A DNA stretch of 64,000 nucleotides from Gemmatimonas sp. (GCA_011390935.1 JAABRL010000001.1:141940-205939), one strand, 5' to 3'. Positions 45,753-56,026 are shown, numbered from the stretch's first letter. Notes: a model not told the origin generated them from the letters alone. A program made the numbers and translations.

Positions 45753-48491
45753 CTACTGCCGCGGTGCGCGTATGGCTTCGAGCCGTTCCAGCAGACTGCC
45801 CAGCTCGCGGATCTCCACGCCATAGCGCGCCCAGTCCCCCTCACGCTGCGCGTCGATGGCCGCCTGATAGCGACGGCGCGCGTCGGTGATCATGGCCTGC
45901 ACGTCGGCCGACGGTGCCGCGACCGTTGGCGTATCGGCGACCGCGTCCACGCCCACGGGAATCGGGCGCACCGCGGGCGCGTCCACGTCGCTGCCGAACA
46001 GTGAGGTCAAACCAGCCTCGAGCGTTTCGCGCATCACCACGCGATCGCCGAAGGCGACAACAACGCGCTGCAGCTCGGGGATGCGCCCGCCATCTGCCTG
46101 CAGGTAGATCGGCTGTACGTACAGCAGCGCCTGCTCGATCGGGATCACGAGCAGGTCGCCCTTGATGACCTCCGACCCGCGCTGGTCCCACAGCGAGAGC
46201 TGTCGAGAAATTTCCGGGTTCTGCGCAATGCGGTTCTCGATCTGTCGCGGACCATACACCAGGCTCTGTCTCGGGAACTGGTACACACGCAGGCGCCCGA
46301 GATTGTCGCCGTCATTTCGTGCCACCATCCACGCGGCCAGATTGTCCTTGCCGCGCGGCGTGAACGGCGCCATGTAGATGAACTCGGCCTCCGGCTCGTC
46401 CGGCAGGCGCATGATGATGTGCCGCATGAACGGCACGGAGCCGTCCACTCGGTCCGTTACGGGAATCTGCCACTGATCCTCGCGGCTGTAGAACTCGTCC
46501 GGCGTGTCCATGTGGTACGTGGCATACAGTGCCGTTTGGCGACGGAACAGATCGTCCGGGTAGCGCAGATGCGGCCGCAGGTCCTCCTGCAGTTCGCTCA
46601 ACGGCCGGAGTACGCCTGGGAAGACGCGCGACCACGTGTTCACCAGCGGATCGTTGACGTCGGCGATGAACGCCTGCATGGAACCATGGTACGCGTCGAT
46701 GACGATCTTCACGCTGTTGCGCATGTAGCTGGTGCCGTCCGTGGCGCGGAAGGCGTACGGGTATCGCGTGCTGCTGGTAAACGCGTCCTGAATCCAGTGC
46801 AACGTGCCGTCTTGCGCGATCACCATGTAGGGATCGCGATCGAACGTGAGGAACGGCAGCGCCTTCTGCACGCGACGCACGATCTGACGGTTATACAGCA
46901 CCCGGCTTTCCGACGTGATGTCACCAGAGAGCAGAATGTTGCTCGAGCCGAAGTGAAGTGCCAGCAGGGAGCGCCGGAAGAGTCCGCCCACGGTCACGCC
47001 ACCTGTGCCGGTGTAGGCGCGGAACACGTTGGCCTCTCCCGATGGGTAGTCGAACTCGCGCTGCTTCGTGTTCACGAACACGTGCGATTCCGTCAGTTCG
47101 CCGTAGTAGATCTGCGGGCGTGTCACCTGCAGCGCGCCATTGGTCCGCGGCGGCAGGTCCTGCACGAACAAAATCGGCAAGCCTTCGGGGCTGACTTCGT
47201 TCACGGGGCTGAGCGTGAGGCCCATGCCATGCGTGAAGGTCAGGTGCTCGTTGATGAAGGTGCGGGTGGGGAGCGACGCGGTGTTCAGTTCGCGCGGCGA
47301 CAGCAGCACTTGACGATACTTGCCATCGATCCAGTAGCGGTCGTCGTCCACCGACACGAAGTCGTAGTAGGTGCGGATTTCCTGCAACTGTTTGAACGTG
47401 CGGAGCAGGGGCGCGCGGTCCCACAGTCTCACGTTGTCGATCGTGGGACCGTTGGCGCGGATGTCGGTCAGCGTCAGATTGGACTCGCCCGGCAGGTCCC
47501 GTGCCTCCACGGAATCGAGTCCCCACGCCCGTCGGGTGGCGTCGAGATGGTACGCGAGATACGGCGTTTCGCGGGTGAGCTCCGTCGGCGCCACGACGAA
47601 CTTCTGCACAAGGCCCGGCGCTACGCCGCGTCCGAGTACCGACACCGCGGCATACACTCCCAGCCCGAGAAAGCCGTACCAGCCCAGCTGCGCGCGGGCG
47701 GCACCGATCAGCACGAGCACGGCGCCCACGACGGCGGCGAGCGCCGAGACGCGCAGGGCCGGCAGCATCACGTTGAGGTCGGTGTAGCTCGCGCCGATCA
47801 TCGGGCCGGTGTTGGAGAAGAGCAGATTCGCCGAGTCCACGAACCAGAGCGTGCCCGCGCCAGTGAGAAACCACAGCGCGAGCAGTAGACCCAGATGCCG
47901 GCCCGCCGTGGGCTCGATGCGCAGCCCGCGCGGCAGCAGCACGACATCGCCGCGGAAGAAGTACACGGGCACGAGCACGATCAGACTGAGCGTGATCAGG
48001 CTGCGCACCATGCCCAGGACCGCCGCGAGCGCCGGCAGTGTGAAGACGTACCAGCCGATGTCCCGGTCGAAGATGGGATCGGTACTGCCAAAGGGGGAGC
48101 GCTCGAGGAACTGCAGCACCGTGTCCCACAGCGCCGTGGCACCGAGCCCGATGATCAGCGCCAGTACAATCGTGACCGGCCGAGTGAATCGGCGTAGCAC
48201 ACCCGTGAGGTCCACCTGTTGGGTGGCGTCGCCAAGGCGCACGACCACCGGTTCAGGCACCGCGCCGCGCTGTGCGAAGGCCAGATTGCCGCCGATGACG
48301 AGCGCGGTGAGCGCGGAGACGATCACGAAGAGCAGCAGCTTCGTGAGCAGTGACCGTGTGAACACCACGTCGTACCCGACCTCCTGGAACCACCAGAAAT
48401 CGATGAGCAGCGAGGTGATGGTGGGAATGAGCAGCAGCGCCACGGGAATGGCGAGCAGCAGAAGCGTTCTTGGAAAACGAGCACGCGTCAC
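45753..48491 (-). CDS. UPF0182 family large membrane protein
   Basis: 912 residues from GTG 48491. Seven hydrophobic helices lie in about the first 300 residues (TLLLLAIPVALLLIPTITSLLIDFWWF at the N-terminus, which is the family hallmark region), followed by a large extracytoplasmic domain with ETPYLAYHLDATRRAWGLD, YWIDGKYRQVLLSPRELN, FTHGMGLTLSPVNEVSPEGLPILFVQDLPP, IYYGE and YVQPIYLQA, all typical of UPF0182. A short coiled-coil-like tail ends it (ARRRYQAAIDAQREGDWARYGVEIRELGSLL). Function unknown. Divergent from the cyanophycinase-like gene across about 77 bases. Confidence 0.92.
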   Translation of the reverse strand: MTRARFPRTLLLLAIPVALLLIPTITSLLIDFWWFQEVGYDVVFTRSLLTKLLLFVIVSALTALVIGGNLAFAQRGAVPEPVVVRLGDATQQVDLTGVLRRFTRPVTIVLALIIGLGATALWDTVLQFLERSPFGSTDPIFDRDIGWYVFTLPALAAVLGMVRSLITLSLIVLVPVYFFRGDVVLLPRGLRIEPTAGRHLGLLLALWFLTGAGTLWFVDSANLLFSNTGPMIGASYTDLNVMLPALRVSALAAVVGAVLVLIGAARAQLGWYGFLGLGVYAAVSVLGRGVAPGLVQKFVVAPTELTRETPYLAYHLDATRRAWGLDSVEARDLPGESNLTLTDIRANGPTIDNVRLWDRAPLLRTFKQLQEIRTYYDFVSVDDDRYWIDGKYRQVLLSPRELNTASLPTRTFINEHLTFTHGMGLTLSPVNEVSPEGLPILFVQDLPPRTNGALQVTRPQIYYGELTESHVFVNTKQREFDYPSGEANVFRAYTGTGGVTVGGLFRRSLLALHFGSSNILLSGDITSESRVLYNRQIVRRVQKALPFLTFDRDPYMVIAQDGTLHWIQDAFTSSTRYPYAFRATDGTSYMRNSVKIVIDAYHGSMQAFIADVNDPLVNTWSRVFPGVLRPLSELQEDLRPHLRYPDDLFRRQTALYATYHMDTPDEFYSREDQWQIPVTDRVDGSVPFMRHIIMRLPDEPEAEFIYMAPFTPRGKDNLAAWMVARNDGDNLGRLRVYQFPRQSLVYGPRQIENRIAQNPEISRQLSLWDQRGSEVIKGDLLVIPIEQALLYVQPIYLQADGGRIPELQRVVVAFGDRVVMRETLEAGLTSLFGSDVDAPAVRPIPVGVDAVADTPTVAAPSADVQAMITDARRRYQAAIDAQREGDWARYGVEIRELGSLLERLEAIRAPRQ

Positions 48492-48568
48492 GATGGCCTC
48501 GGAGCGGAGCGGAACGAACGGGGCCTGGACCCCTCACCCGGAACGGGCGTCTGCTGCAAATTACCCCC

Positions 48569-49459
48569 ATGCCCCTTCGAAATGTGATTCCGCGACTGTG
48601 TGCTGCACTCATGCTCCTGGCCGCCGCCGTGTCGCCCGCGCAGGCGCAGCGAGGCCCACTCTACATCGTGGGGGGCGGCCCGCAGACTGACGCGATGGTG
48701 CGCGAGTTCGTGGAGTTGGCCGGCGGAGCGCCGCGAGCGCGGATCATCGTGCTCGCCATGGCGTCCGCGTCCGGCGAACGCAGCGGGGAGGCGAAGGCCA
48801 ACGATCTGCGCGCACTCGGCGCTACCGCGATCAACGTCTGGGTCACGCGGGCGCAGGCCGATCTTGATAGTGTGGCGACGCTGCTCGATGGGGCCACCGG
48901 CATCTGGTTCGGTGGCGGGGATCAGAACCGGCTCGCGAAGATTGTGCGAGGCACAGCGCTCGAGCGCGCCATTCGCACGCGACACGAGGCGGGCGCGGTG
49001 GTGGGCGGGACGAGTGCGGGGGCAGCCGTGTTGTCGGCAGTGATGATCACGGGCGATGAACGGCGTCGCGGCGGTTCACGGCCCGGCAGCGACAGCAGTG
49101 CCGTGAACATCACGATCGATCGCGACAATGTGATCACGGACAACGGATTCGCCCTGCTCGACGAGGCGGTGATCGACCAGCACTTCGTGCGGCGACGTCG
49201 GCATAACCGCCTGATCAGTCTGGTGCTGGAGCGACCGCCGCACCTTGGCGCGGGTATTGACGAGTCTACGGCGCTCGTGGTCAGCGCCGATGGCGCGTGG
49301 CGCGTGTCGGGTGAAAGCGTGGTGGTGATTTACGACGCGCGAGATGCCACGCGCAGCACGGCCAGTGCGCCCGTCCTCGGCGCGTCCGGAGTGCGCATGC
49401 ACGTCTTGCCGGCCGGCGCGCGGTTTGTACCGGCCACGGGGGTGGCGACGATGCCGTGA
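48569..49459 (+). CDS. Secreted cyanophycinase-like S51 peptidase
   Basis: 296 residues from ATG 48569, giving a signal peptide (LCAALMLLAAAVSPAQA) with cleavage near AQA. S51/cyanophycinase features: GPLYIVGGGPQTDAMVREFVELAGG, GIWFGGGDQNRLAKIV, the nucleophile serine in VGGTSAGAAVLS, and DEAVIDQHFVRRRRHNRL, GAGIDESTALVV. Cyanophycinases cleave the Asp-Arg polymer cyanophycin; no cyanophycin synthetase is in the window, so external scavenging or another dipeptidase substrate is possible. An upstream in-frame extension to 48470 was rejected. Confidence 0.88.
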   Translation: MPLRNVIPRLCAALMLLAAAVSPAQAQRGPLYIVGGGPQTDAMVREFVELAGGAPRARIIVLAMASASGERSGEAKANDLRALGATAINVWVTRAQADLDSVATLLDGATGIWFGGGDQNRLAKIVRGTALERAIRTRHEAGAVVGGTSAGAAVLSAVMITGDERRRGGSRPGSDSSAVNITIDRDNVITDNGFALLDEAVIDQHFVRRRRHNRLISLVLERPPHLGAGIDESTALVVSADGAWRVSGESVVVIYDARDATRSTASAPVLGASGVRMHVLPAGARFVPATGVATMP

Positions 49460-49537
49460 GTGTCCGACGCGCGTTTGCGAACTGCGCGCTGCGCGCGATG
49501 CGGCCTACCGCGCGTCGCCTGCTGCACGCCGCGCGCC

Positions 49538-50818
49538 TTACAGCGCGTCGCCCACCGCACGTTCCGCGAACACGGCGCACGTGTTGTGTCCGCCAAACCC
49601 GAACGCGTTGCTGATCGCCACGCGAACCGGTCGCGACTCGGCCCGATTGGCCGCGACGCGCACGACACACGCCGGATCAGGATCCTCGAGGTTGATCACC
49701 GGCGGGACCAGATCGTGCACGATGCTGAGCACCGACAGGATCCCCTCCACCGCACCGGCCGCCCCGAGCATGTGGCCCGTCATGCTCTTGGTCGCCGTGG
49801 CCGTGGCCACATCGGCATGATCGCCGAACACCGCACGTACCGCACTGCATTCAGCCACGTCGCCCAGGCCGGTGCTCGTGGCGTGCATGTTGATGGAGTC
49901 GACATCGGTGGGGGCGAGGCGCGCCTCGGTAAACGCCCCCTCCATCGCCAATCGTGCACCCACGCCGTCCGGATGGGGCGCCGTGAGATGGTGCGCATCG
50001 CAGGCTGCGCCAACGGCCAACAGCTCGGCGTAGATCGTGGCGCCGCGCGATTCGGCCGACGCGAGGGACTCGAGCACGAGCACCCCGGCCCCCTCACCAA
50101 TCACGAACCCGTCGCGTCCCGTGTCGAACGGCCGACTGGCGCGCGTGGGCTCGTCGTTGCGCGTGGAGAGGGCGCGTGCCGCCCCGAAGCCGCCCACGCC
50201 GAGCGGTGTGATGGCGCACTCGGCGCCACCCGCGAGAATGATGTCGGCGCGTCCGGCACGGATCGAGTCGAGGGCGCTCATGAGATTGTCATTGCCCGTG
50301 GCGCACGCCGAGACCACGGCATGATTGGGCCCGCGCAGGCCATGTTGCATGGCCACCCACGCGCCGGCGATGTCGCAGATGATCATGGGCACGAAGAACG
50401 GCGACAGGCGACCCGGGCCGCTCGTGTGCCAGGTGACGGCCTGATTCTGGAACGTTTCCATGCCGCCCTGGCCACTCCCGATCATCACGCCAATGCGCGC
50501 GCGCTGGGCGTCGGTCAGCGTCGCCGTATCGAGACCCGCGTGGGCGATCGCCTCGTTCGCCGCCGCCATCGCGTACTGCGCGAACACGTCCATACGCTTG
50601 GCGAGCTTGCGATCGACATAGTTGAGCGGATCAAAGCCCTTGAGCTCACACGCGAACCGGGTGTCATGCCCGGAGGCATCGAAGCGCGTGATCGGGGCTG
50701 CGCCGCTTTGGCCGGCGACGGCGGCCTCCCAGGAGGCGGCGGCCGTCAGGCCAAGGGGGGTCACAGCACCGAAGCCGGTGACGACAACGCGCCGACCGGC
50801 AGGATGGGAAACGGACAT
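49538..50818 (-). CDS. fabF: 3-oxoacyl-ACP synthase II
   Basis: 426 residues. The thiolase-fold catalytic triad is recognisable: Cys172 in VVSACATGNDNL, and histidines in NMHATSTGLGD and TKSMTGHMLGAAGAVEGI. RRVVVTGFGAVTPLG at the start and NAFGFGGHN near the end are canonical for FabF. It elongates acyl-ACPs in fatty acid synthesis, using malonyl-ACP made by the Acc complex (accB and accC lie elsewhere in this window). No acpP or fabG is adjacent. A CAT-anticodon tRNA gene lies 84 bases upstream on the same strand. Confidence 0.96.
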   Translation of the reverse strand: MSVSHPAGRRVVVTGFGAVTPLGLTAAASWEAAVAGQSGAAPITRFDASGHDTRFACELKGFDPLNYVDRKLAKRMDVFAQYAMAAANEAIAHAGLDTATLTDAQRARIGVMIGSGQGGMETFQNQAVTWHTSGPGRLSPFFVPMIICDIAGAWVAMQHGLRGPNHAVVSACATGNDNLMSALDSIRAGRADIILAGGAECAITPLGVGGFGAARALSTRNDEPTRASRPFDTGRDGFVIGEGAGVLVLESLASAESRGATIYAELLAVGAACDAHHLTAPHPDGVGARLAMEGAFTEARLAPTDVDSINMHATSTGLGDVAECSAVRAVFGDHADVATATATKSMTGHMLGAAGAVEGILSVLSIVHDLVPPVINLEDPDPACVVRVAANRAESRPVRVAISNAFGFGGHNTCAVFAERAVGDAL

Positions 50819-50902
50819 GAGCTGGGGGGACGCGAAAAGTCAGGACAGGTGCGCGGCCACACGCCCACCGAGCGGGGCGATGCGGACGGACGACACCAGC
50901 GA

Positions 50903-50976
50903 TGGGGGCGGTGGGGCTCGAACCCACGCCTTCCAGTTTATGAGACCGGCGCTCTAACCACCTGAGCTACACCCCC
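50903..50976 (-). tRNA. tRNA with CAT anticodon (elongator Met most likely)
   Basis: A 74-base cloverleaf on the minus strand: acceptor GGGGGTG/CGCCCCC (one G-T pair), D-arm GTAGCTCAGGTGGTTAGAGC, anticodon stem CCGGT/ACTGG with loop CTCATAA (anticodon CAT), and T-loop GTTCGAGCC. The first pair G-C excludes a typical initiator. An Ile2 tRNA with lysidine at position 34 cannot be ruled out by eye. CCA is not encoded. Confidence 0.92.
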
Positions 50977-51029
50977 GTACCCCCGCAATTTAGCGCACGC
51001 GCCACGCAGGACCAGAGCGTACCACGCGC

Positions 51030-51689
51030 TCAGTTCCGCGTCAGCGGCAGCGAAAGCTGCAGGACCTGCGCGCGACTGCGGAACGCGTCGCGGTCCTGCG
51101 CCAGATTGCTCAATCCTTCCTGATGGCGGATCACCACCGCGACGCCACGCAGTTGCGGGACGATCAGCCGAAGGCCGGCGCTGACGGAGTGCTCGTATCG
51201 TGCAATGGGCAGCGTCCCGAGCGGGCGCCCGGTGGCATCGTCACGAATGATGGCCTCGCGGTTGCGAGCGAACACCCCGCCGAGATCAATCGACGGGCAC
51301 ACCCTGCCGAGGCAGCGCAGGGCCACATTGATGCCGCCGCCGAGATCCCACCAGTCGGCGCGGACATCCACCACGGTGGGATCGCCAGCCACGCGCACCG
51401 TGGAACCGCGTCCTGAGGTGCCGACTTCGACATAGCCGCTTACCGCGCCCCACAGCAGATAGCTGCCGCGAATGGTGAGGCTGGTGCCGCGTCTCGCACC
51501 GTACGACGTCTCCTCAGACGCGTCACCCGTAAAGCGCGCAAATGTGAACGCAGGCTGAAAGGCGAGCCGGAGCCCCGGCCTTGGGGTGCCGGCATCCTGC
51601 GCGTGCGTGGCAGCGATGGGGAGGAGCAGGGCAGCGACGACCGCCACGCCACGGACGGCGTGACGCAGGACAAAGGAGGGCATGAGCAT
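51030..51689 (-). CDS. Outer-membrane beta-barrel-like protein
   Basis: 219 residues (ATG 51689; ATG 51683 also possible). Signal peptide (GVAVVAALLLPIAATHAQD) with a likely cut after THA. The mature part alternates short amphipathic strands (GLRLAFQPAFTFARFTG, TSLTIRGSYLLWGAVSGYVEVGTSG, DLGGGINVALRC, VSAGLRLIVPQLRGVAVVIRHQEG, LQLSLPLTRN), consistent with a small barrel. Two cysteines (CLGRVC) flank a loop. No specific family is recognised. It lies 15 bases downstream of hldA on the same strand, so the two may be co-transcribed. Confidence 0.75.
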   Translation of the reverse strand: MLMPSFVLRHAVRGVAVVAALLLPIAATHAQDAGTPRPGLRLAFQPAFTFARFTGDASEETSYGARRGTSLTIRGSYLLWGAVSGYVEVGTSGRGSTVRVAGDPTVVDVRADWWDLGGGINVALRCLGRVCPSIDLGGVFARNREAIIRDDATGRPLGTLPIARYEHSVSAGLRLIVPQLRGVAVVIRHQEGLSNLAQDRDAFRSRAQVLQLSLPLTRN

Positions 51690-51704
51690 CGGATCGGGGG
51701 AATC

Positions 51705-52724
51705 TCAGCTGTCGCGGACGTGACGATCGTAAGCGTCGAGTACTTCATCAGCCGAGACGGTGGCCGCACCCAGCTTTCCTACCTCCACACCGGCCGCATA
51801 GTTCGCGATGATGGCGGATTCGAGCGCTGACGCACCCGCTCCGAGCATGGCCGCGAGGTACGCAGTCACCGTGTCACCGGCGCCCACCACATCGTACACC
51901 TCGCGCGCGGTCGTAGGCACACGATGCACATCACCGTCGGCGTCGACCAGCGCCATGCCTCGCTCTCCCAGAGTCAGTAGCAGGTACTGCACGCCGAGGC
52001 GGGCGAAGGTCGCGGGAAGCGCCTCAGGGTGCTCGAGGTCCACCGCCGCGCCGAGCGCACTCTCGAGCTCGCGCCGATTGGGCTTGAACACCGTGGCCCC
52101 GCGGTACGCAAAAAAGTTGCGATACTTGGGATCGACCACGATCGGGATCCCCTTCGCACGAGCCATGGCGACGGCGCCTTCGATCACCTCGGGCACGAGC
52201 ACGCCCTTGTTGTAGTCCTCGAACACCAGCGCGGTCGCGTCGGGCATGGCGGCTTCGATCGCCGCGAGCACCCGTGCCACATCGAGGCCGTGCAGGTCTG
52301 CGTCGTCTTCTTCGTCAAAGCGCACCAGCTGCTGCGAGCGCGCCATCACCCGCGTCTTCGTTGTCGTGGGCCGTGTCACGGTGACCAGTGAACGGTCGGC
52401 CATGCCGCCGCCGGCCAGCATGCCGCGCAACGTTTCGCCCGCCCGATCCTCGCCCACCACGGCGACGAGGTCGCATCGTGCGCCAAGCGCGGCGACGTTC
52501 TGCGCCACGTTCGCAGCGCCGCCCAGCGCCTGTCGGCGCTCACGCACGCGTACGACGGGCACGGGCGCTTCGGGTGAGATGCGATCGACATCGCCGCGCA
52601 GATACAGGTCGAGCATCGCGTCGCCCACGATACACACATGTTGCGCGCGTGCGGCCGAGAGCAGCTGGGCGAGTCGATCCCGCGCGATGAGCGGGGCTTG
52701 GGGGGCGGAGTGTTCGGAAACCAT
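51705..52724 (-). CDS. hldA: D-beta-D-heptose-7-phosphate kinase (HldA/RfaE domain I)
   Basis: 339 residues, PfkB sugar-kinase fold: VGDAMLDLYLRGDVDRISPEAPVPVVRV, QALGGAANVAQNVAALG, VVGEDRAGETL, KTRVMARSQQLVRFDEED, VDPKYRNFFAYRGATVFKPNRREL, and the anion-hole/catalytic DVVGAGDTVTAYLAAML near the C-terminus. It phosphorylates heptose 7-phosphate from GmhA to the 1,7-bisphosphate. The C-terminal cytidylyltransferase-like domain of fused HldE is absent, so a separate HldC is required. It is divergent from an EamA transporter. Confidence 0.92.
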   Translation of the reverse strand: MVSEHSAPQAPLIARDRLAQLLSAARAQHVCIVGDAMLDLYLRGDVDRISPEAPVPVVRVRERRQALGGAANVAQNVAALGARCDLVAVVGEDRAGETLRGMLAGGGMADRSLVTVTRPTTTKTRVMARSQQLVRFDEEDDADLHGLDVARVLAAIEAAMPDATALVFEDYNKGVLVPEVIEGAVAMARAKGIPIVVDPKYRNFFAYRGATVFKPNRRELESALGAAVDLEHPEALPATFARLGVQYLLLTLGERGMALVDADGDVHRVPTTAREVYDVVGAGDTVTAYLAAMLGAGASALESAIIANYAAGVEVGKLGAATVSADEVLDAYDRHVRDS

Positions 52725-52770
52725 GGCGCGAAAGGTAGCGCCGCTGCCCGCATCGGCACATCATCCCCGC

Positions 52771-53652
52771 GTGCGCGCACCCTCTCCGATTCTTGTCCTC
52801 GCCGGCTCGCTGTTCGGCATTTCGCTCGCGGCGCCACTCATCCGCCTCAGCGACGCGCATCCGATCGCAATTGCCACGTGGCGACTTGCGATCGCGCTGA
52901 TCCCGATCGCGTTGTTGGCCTGGCGGGCGGGAAGCTGGAAGGCGTATCGATCGCTCGATCCGCGCTTGCTGTGGGCCGCCCTCGGGGCGGGCGTGTTGCT
53001 GGCGCTGCACTTCTGGAGCTGGAATGCTTCGTTGCGCTACACGAGCGTGGCCGCCTCCGTGACGTTGGTGAACCTGCAACCGGCGATCATCGCCGCCGTG
53101 TCTGCCCGGTTTCTCGGTGAACGACCCAGCCGCCGGCAGTGGCTGGGCATTCTGCTGGCCATGGCCGGCGCGATCGGGGTCGCGTGGGTGGATGTGCCGT
53201 CCGGTGACCTCGAGGGCGGCAGCAACGCACTGCTCGGCGACGCGCTGGCCGTGGTGGGGGCGATCACCGCGGCGGGTTACTACCTGCTCGGCCGCGCCGT
53301 GCGACAGGTGCTCGATACCTGGGGGTACGTACTGCTGGCCTACGGCGCCGCACTGATCACCCTGGTCCTGCTGTCGGTGCCAGCGGGCGCGACCCTCTGG
53401 CCGCAGCCTGCGGGTGAGTGGGGGATCTTCATGGGGCTCGCCATCGGCCCCATGTTGTTGGGGCACACCGGCATGAACTACGCGCTGGGGCGACTGCCCG
53501 CCTACCTCGTGAATCTCACGGTACTCGGCGAACCGATCGGCGCCACGCTGCTTGCCGCGCTGCTCCCGTTCATTGGAGAGGTGCCGGGAGCGGGCACCAT
53601 CGTGTGCGGTGCGATCGTGCTGATCGGCGTGGTGATCGCAGCGCGGCGCTGA
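52771..53652 (+). CDS. EamA/DMT-superfamily transporter
   Basis: 293 residues from GTG 52771 ([38 protein letters not shown]); ATG 52723 would add 16 charged residues. About ten hydrophobic helices in two repeats: the second begins near [27 protein letters not shown], and motifs [43 protein letters not shown] and [45 protein letters not shown] are typical EamA. It probably exports or imports a small metabolite; substrate unknown. Confidence 0.92.
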   Translation: MRAPSPILVLAGSLFGISLAAPLIRLSDAHPIAIATWRLAIALIPIALLAWRAGSWKAYRSLDPRLLWAALGAGVLLALHFWSWNASLRYTSVAASVTLVNLQPAIIAAVSARFLGERPSRRQWLGILLAMAGAIGVAWVDVPSGDLEGGSNALLGDALAVVGAITAAGYYLLGRAVRQVLDTWGYVLLAYGAALITLVLLSVPAGATLWPQPAGEWGIFMGLAIGPMLLGHTGMNYALGRLPAYLVNLTVLGEPIGATLLAALLPFIGEVPGAGTIVCGAIVLIGVVIAARR

Positions 53653-53872
53653 GCGCGGACGTCGGACGGACACCGTATCTCATGTTTTGACGGGATGCTC
53701 CGACACTCTCCCGCAGCCCCAGACGCCCATCACGCTCCCAGCGACTCCTCGCGAAACCGTTGGCCGCGTGCATCGGGCGTGTTTCCGTGCCCGGTGGTCC
53801 CGACGACGGGACTTCGTGCGCCGCCGCCGTGCCACCGGCCTCCGTTCGTGGTGCACCTCCGAGGAGAGGGTA

Positions 53873-55975
53873 ATGCTGGTCAACGTGAAAATCGGGCCGA
53901 AGCTCATCGGTGGCTTCGGTGCCGTTGCAGTCCTGTGCGCGGCGGTGGGTTTCGCCGGCGTCGTGTCGATGGGGAGTATCAAGGATCGCGTTGACGAGGT
54001 GACCGGCATGACGGTCCCGCAGCTCGACAATCTGGCCATCTATCAGGTGGGGTTGGCCGATGTTCGCCGATTCGAGTTCGGATTGACGCTCGCGAAAGCC
54101 AACAACGACGAATCGCTGTATCAGTCCTATCTGGACGACGCGAATCGTATTCGCGCGAGCCAGGTCGAAGCGCCGCGCGCCGTCTTCGAGGCGATTCCCC
54201 GGCAGCCAGGCACGGACTCGATGTGGGCCGAGGTGAAGCGACTGGAGGCCACCTACCTTGCCGGCTTCGACGAAGCCGTTGCAGCGTTCCTCGCGGAACG
54301 CGACGCGGAAGCTGCCGCGTTGGTCGTCGGTCAGTCGCGCGAGCGCTACAATGCCCTGTCCGAAGCATTCCTGCCGCTGAACGAGCGTCTCACGGAAGTC
54401 GCGAACGCGCGAGAAGCTGAGGTGGCGGCAATCTACGAGTCGCGCAGACTCGCCATCGCTGGTGTGATCGTGGTGGCGTTCGCGATCGCCGTGGGCCTGG
54501 GCCTCGCCATCACACGCTCACTCACAGGGCCGATTCACGAGTTGGCGGAGCGCACCGACCGGCTCAAGTCGGTGTGTGTGACCGGTCTCGATGCAGGACT
54601 GAGCGCGTTGGCGAAGGGCGACGTCACCGTTCCGGTTGTCCCATCCACTCACCCGCTCGAATACACCCGCGCGGACGAAATCGGCGATCTCGCCCGAACC
54701 GTGGACGCCATGATTCTGCGCATGCACGCGGTGACGAAGTCCTACACCACGGTGCGCACGGTCATCGGGGACCTCGTCACGGAATCGCAGACGCTTGCGC
54801 TGGCGGGCCGCGAGGGACGCCTCTCGACGCGCGGTGACGCAAGCCGTTTTGAAGGCAGCTATCAGCAGCTCGTCGTTGGCATCAACGACACACTGGAGGC
54901 CGTGATCGCCCCGGTGACCGACGCGTCGCACGTCCTCGAGCGCGTGGCGGCTCGCGATCTCACCGCACGTGTCACCGCCGAGTACGCCGGTGATCACGCT
55001 TCCCTCAAGCAGTCGCTCAACCGCGCCGTGGCTGACCTCGAAAGCTCGCTGCTCGAAGTCTCCACGGCCGCGGGCCAGGTGGCGTCGGCATCGGATCAGA
55101 TCACCTCGGGCGCGCAATCGCTCGCGCAGGGCGCCTCGGAGCAGGCCAGCTCGATCGAGGAGATCGCGGCCAATCTGCACGAAGTCACGGCGATGGCGCA
55201 GCAGTCCTCGCAGCATGCGCGGCATGCCCAGCAGCTCTCCGAAGCGGCGCAGCAGAGCAGCGAGCAGGGCACCAACACGATGGATTCGCTGAGCCGCGCC
55301 GTGGAGCGCATCAAGGACTCCTCGCAGCGCACGGCCAAGATCATTCGCACCATTGACGAGATCGCCTTCCAGACCAACCTGCTCGCGCTGAACGCCGCAG
55401 TTGAGGCAGCACGCGCTGGTGACGCCGGCAAGGGCTTCGCCGTCGTGGCTGACGAAGTGCGGGCCCTCGCGATTCGAGCCGCCGAGGCCGCGCAGCAGAC
55501 GGCTGGTTTGCTCGAGGAGTCGCAGCAATACGCGGAGCAGGGTGCGTCGCTCACGGGAGACGTCTCACGCAGTCTCGCCGATATCGCGGCGCGGACCACG
55601 GAAGTCACCAGTGTGATGCGCGAAATCGCAGCGGCGACCGACCAGCAGCGCGAGGGTGTGCTGCAGGTCAACACGGCGATCGAACAGATGAATGACGTCA
55701 CGCAGTCGGTCGCGGCAAACGCGGAAGAAGCCGCCGCGTCAGCCGAAGAACTCACGGGCCAGGCCGGATCCATGCGCAGCATGGTCGGACGCTTCACGCT
55801 GACCGCGTCGTCCACACCCTCCGCGCGCCGACACGGCGCTGTCGGGCACGCTCCTGCAGCACGCCGTCCGTCGGCCGCGACGTCCAAGCGGCCGTCGCCA
55901 GCGAGCCGACAGATTCCGTTTGACGCGGATGAGGGTGTCGAGGCAAACGACGAAGCGATCTTCCAGTCGTTCTGA
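53873..55975 (+). CDS. Methyl-accepting chemotaxis protein
   Basis: 700 residues from ATG 53873, which has a strong gaggagaggg Shine-Dalgarno. Membrane helix 1 ([22 protein letters not shown]) and helix 2 (about residues 190-216) enclose a roughly 155-residue four-helix-bundle-like sensor domain. HAMP-like segments follow ([19 protein letters not shown], with further HAMP-like repeats around residues 340-395, [24 protein letters not shown]). The signalling hairpin tip is about residues 496-530 ([35 protein letters not shown]). A Ser/Pro/Arg linker leads to a terminal IFQSF. No che genes are in the window. The 220 bases before it hold no gene I recognise. Confidence 0.95.
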   Translation: MLVNVKIGPKLIGGFGAVAVLCAAVGFAGVVSMGSIKDRVDEVTGMTVPQLDNLAIYQVGLADVRRFEFGLTLAKANNDESLYQSYLDDANRIRASQVEAPRAVFEAIPRQPGTDSMWAEVKRLEATYLAGFDEAVAAFLAERDAEAAALVVGQSRERYNALSEAFLPLNERLTEVANAREAEVAAIYESRRLAIAGVIVVAFAIAVGLGLAITRSLTGPIHELAERTDRLKSVCVTGLDAGLSALAKGDVTVPVVPSTHPLEYTRADEIGDLARTVDAMILRMHAVTKSYTTVRTVIGDLVTESQTLALAGREGRLSTRGDASRFEGSYQQLVVGINDTLEAVIAPVTDASHVLERVAARDLTARVTAEYAGDHASLKQSLNRAVADLESSLLEVSTAAGQVASASDQITSGAQSLAQGASEQASSIEEIAANLHEVTAMAQQSSQHARHAQQLSEAAQQSSEQGTNTMDSLSRAVERIKDSSQRTAKIIRTIDEIAFQTNLLALNAAVEAARAGDAGKGFAVVADEVRALAIRAAEAAQQTAGLLEESQQYAEQGASLTGDVSRSLADIAARTTEVTSVMREIAAATDQQREGVLQVNTAIEQMNDVTQSVAANAEEAAASAEELTGQAGSMRSMVGRFTLTASSTPSARRHGAVGHAPAARRPSAATSKRPSPASRQIPFDADEGVEANDEAIFQSF

Positions 55976-55992
55976 TCCGCTGCGGGGGACGT

Positions 55993-56026
55993 GGAGCGGT
56001 CATCGCAGCAATGCGCTGACCGCTCC
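55993..56026 (+). terminator. Inverted repeat after the chemoreceptor gene
   Basis: GGAGCGGTCA (55993-56002) pairs with TGACCGCTCC (56017-56026); the 14-base loop can extend with CGC/GCG. No T run follows. It lies 17 bases after the MCP stop and before the asparaginase -10 box. Confidence 0.5.
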
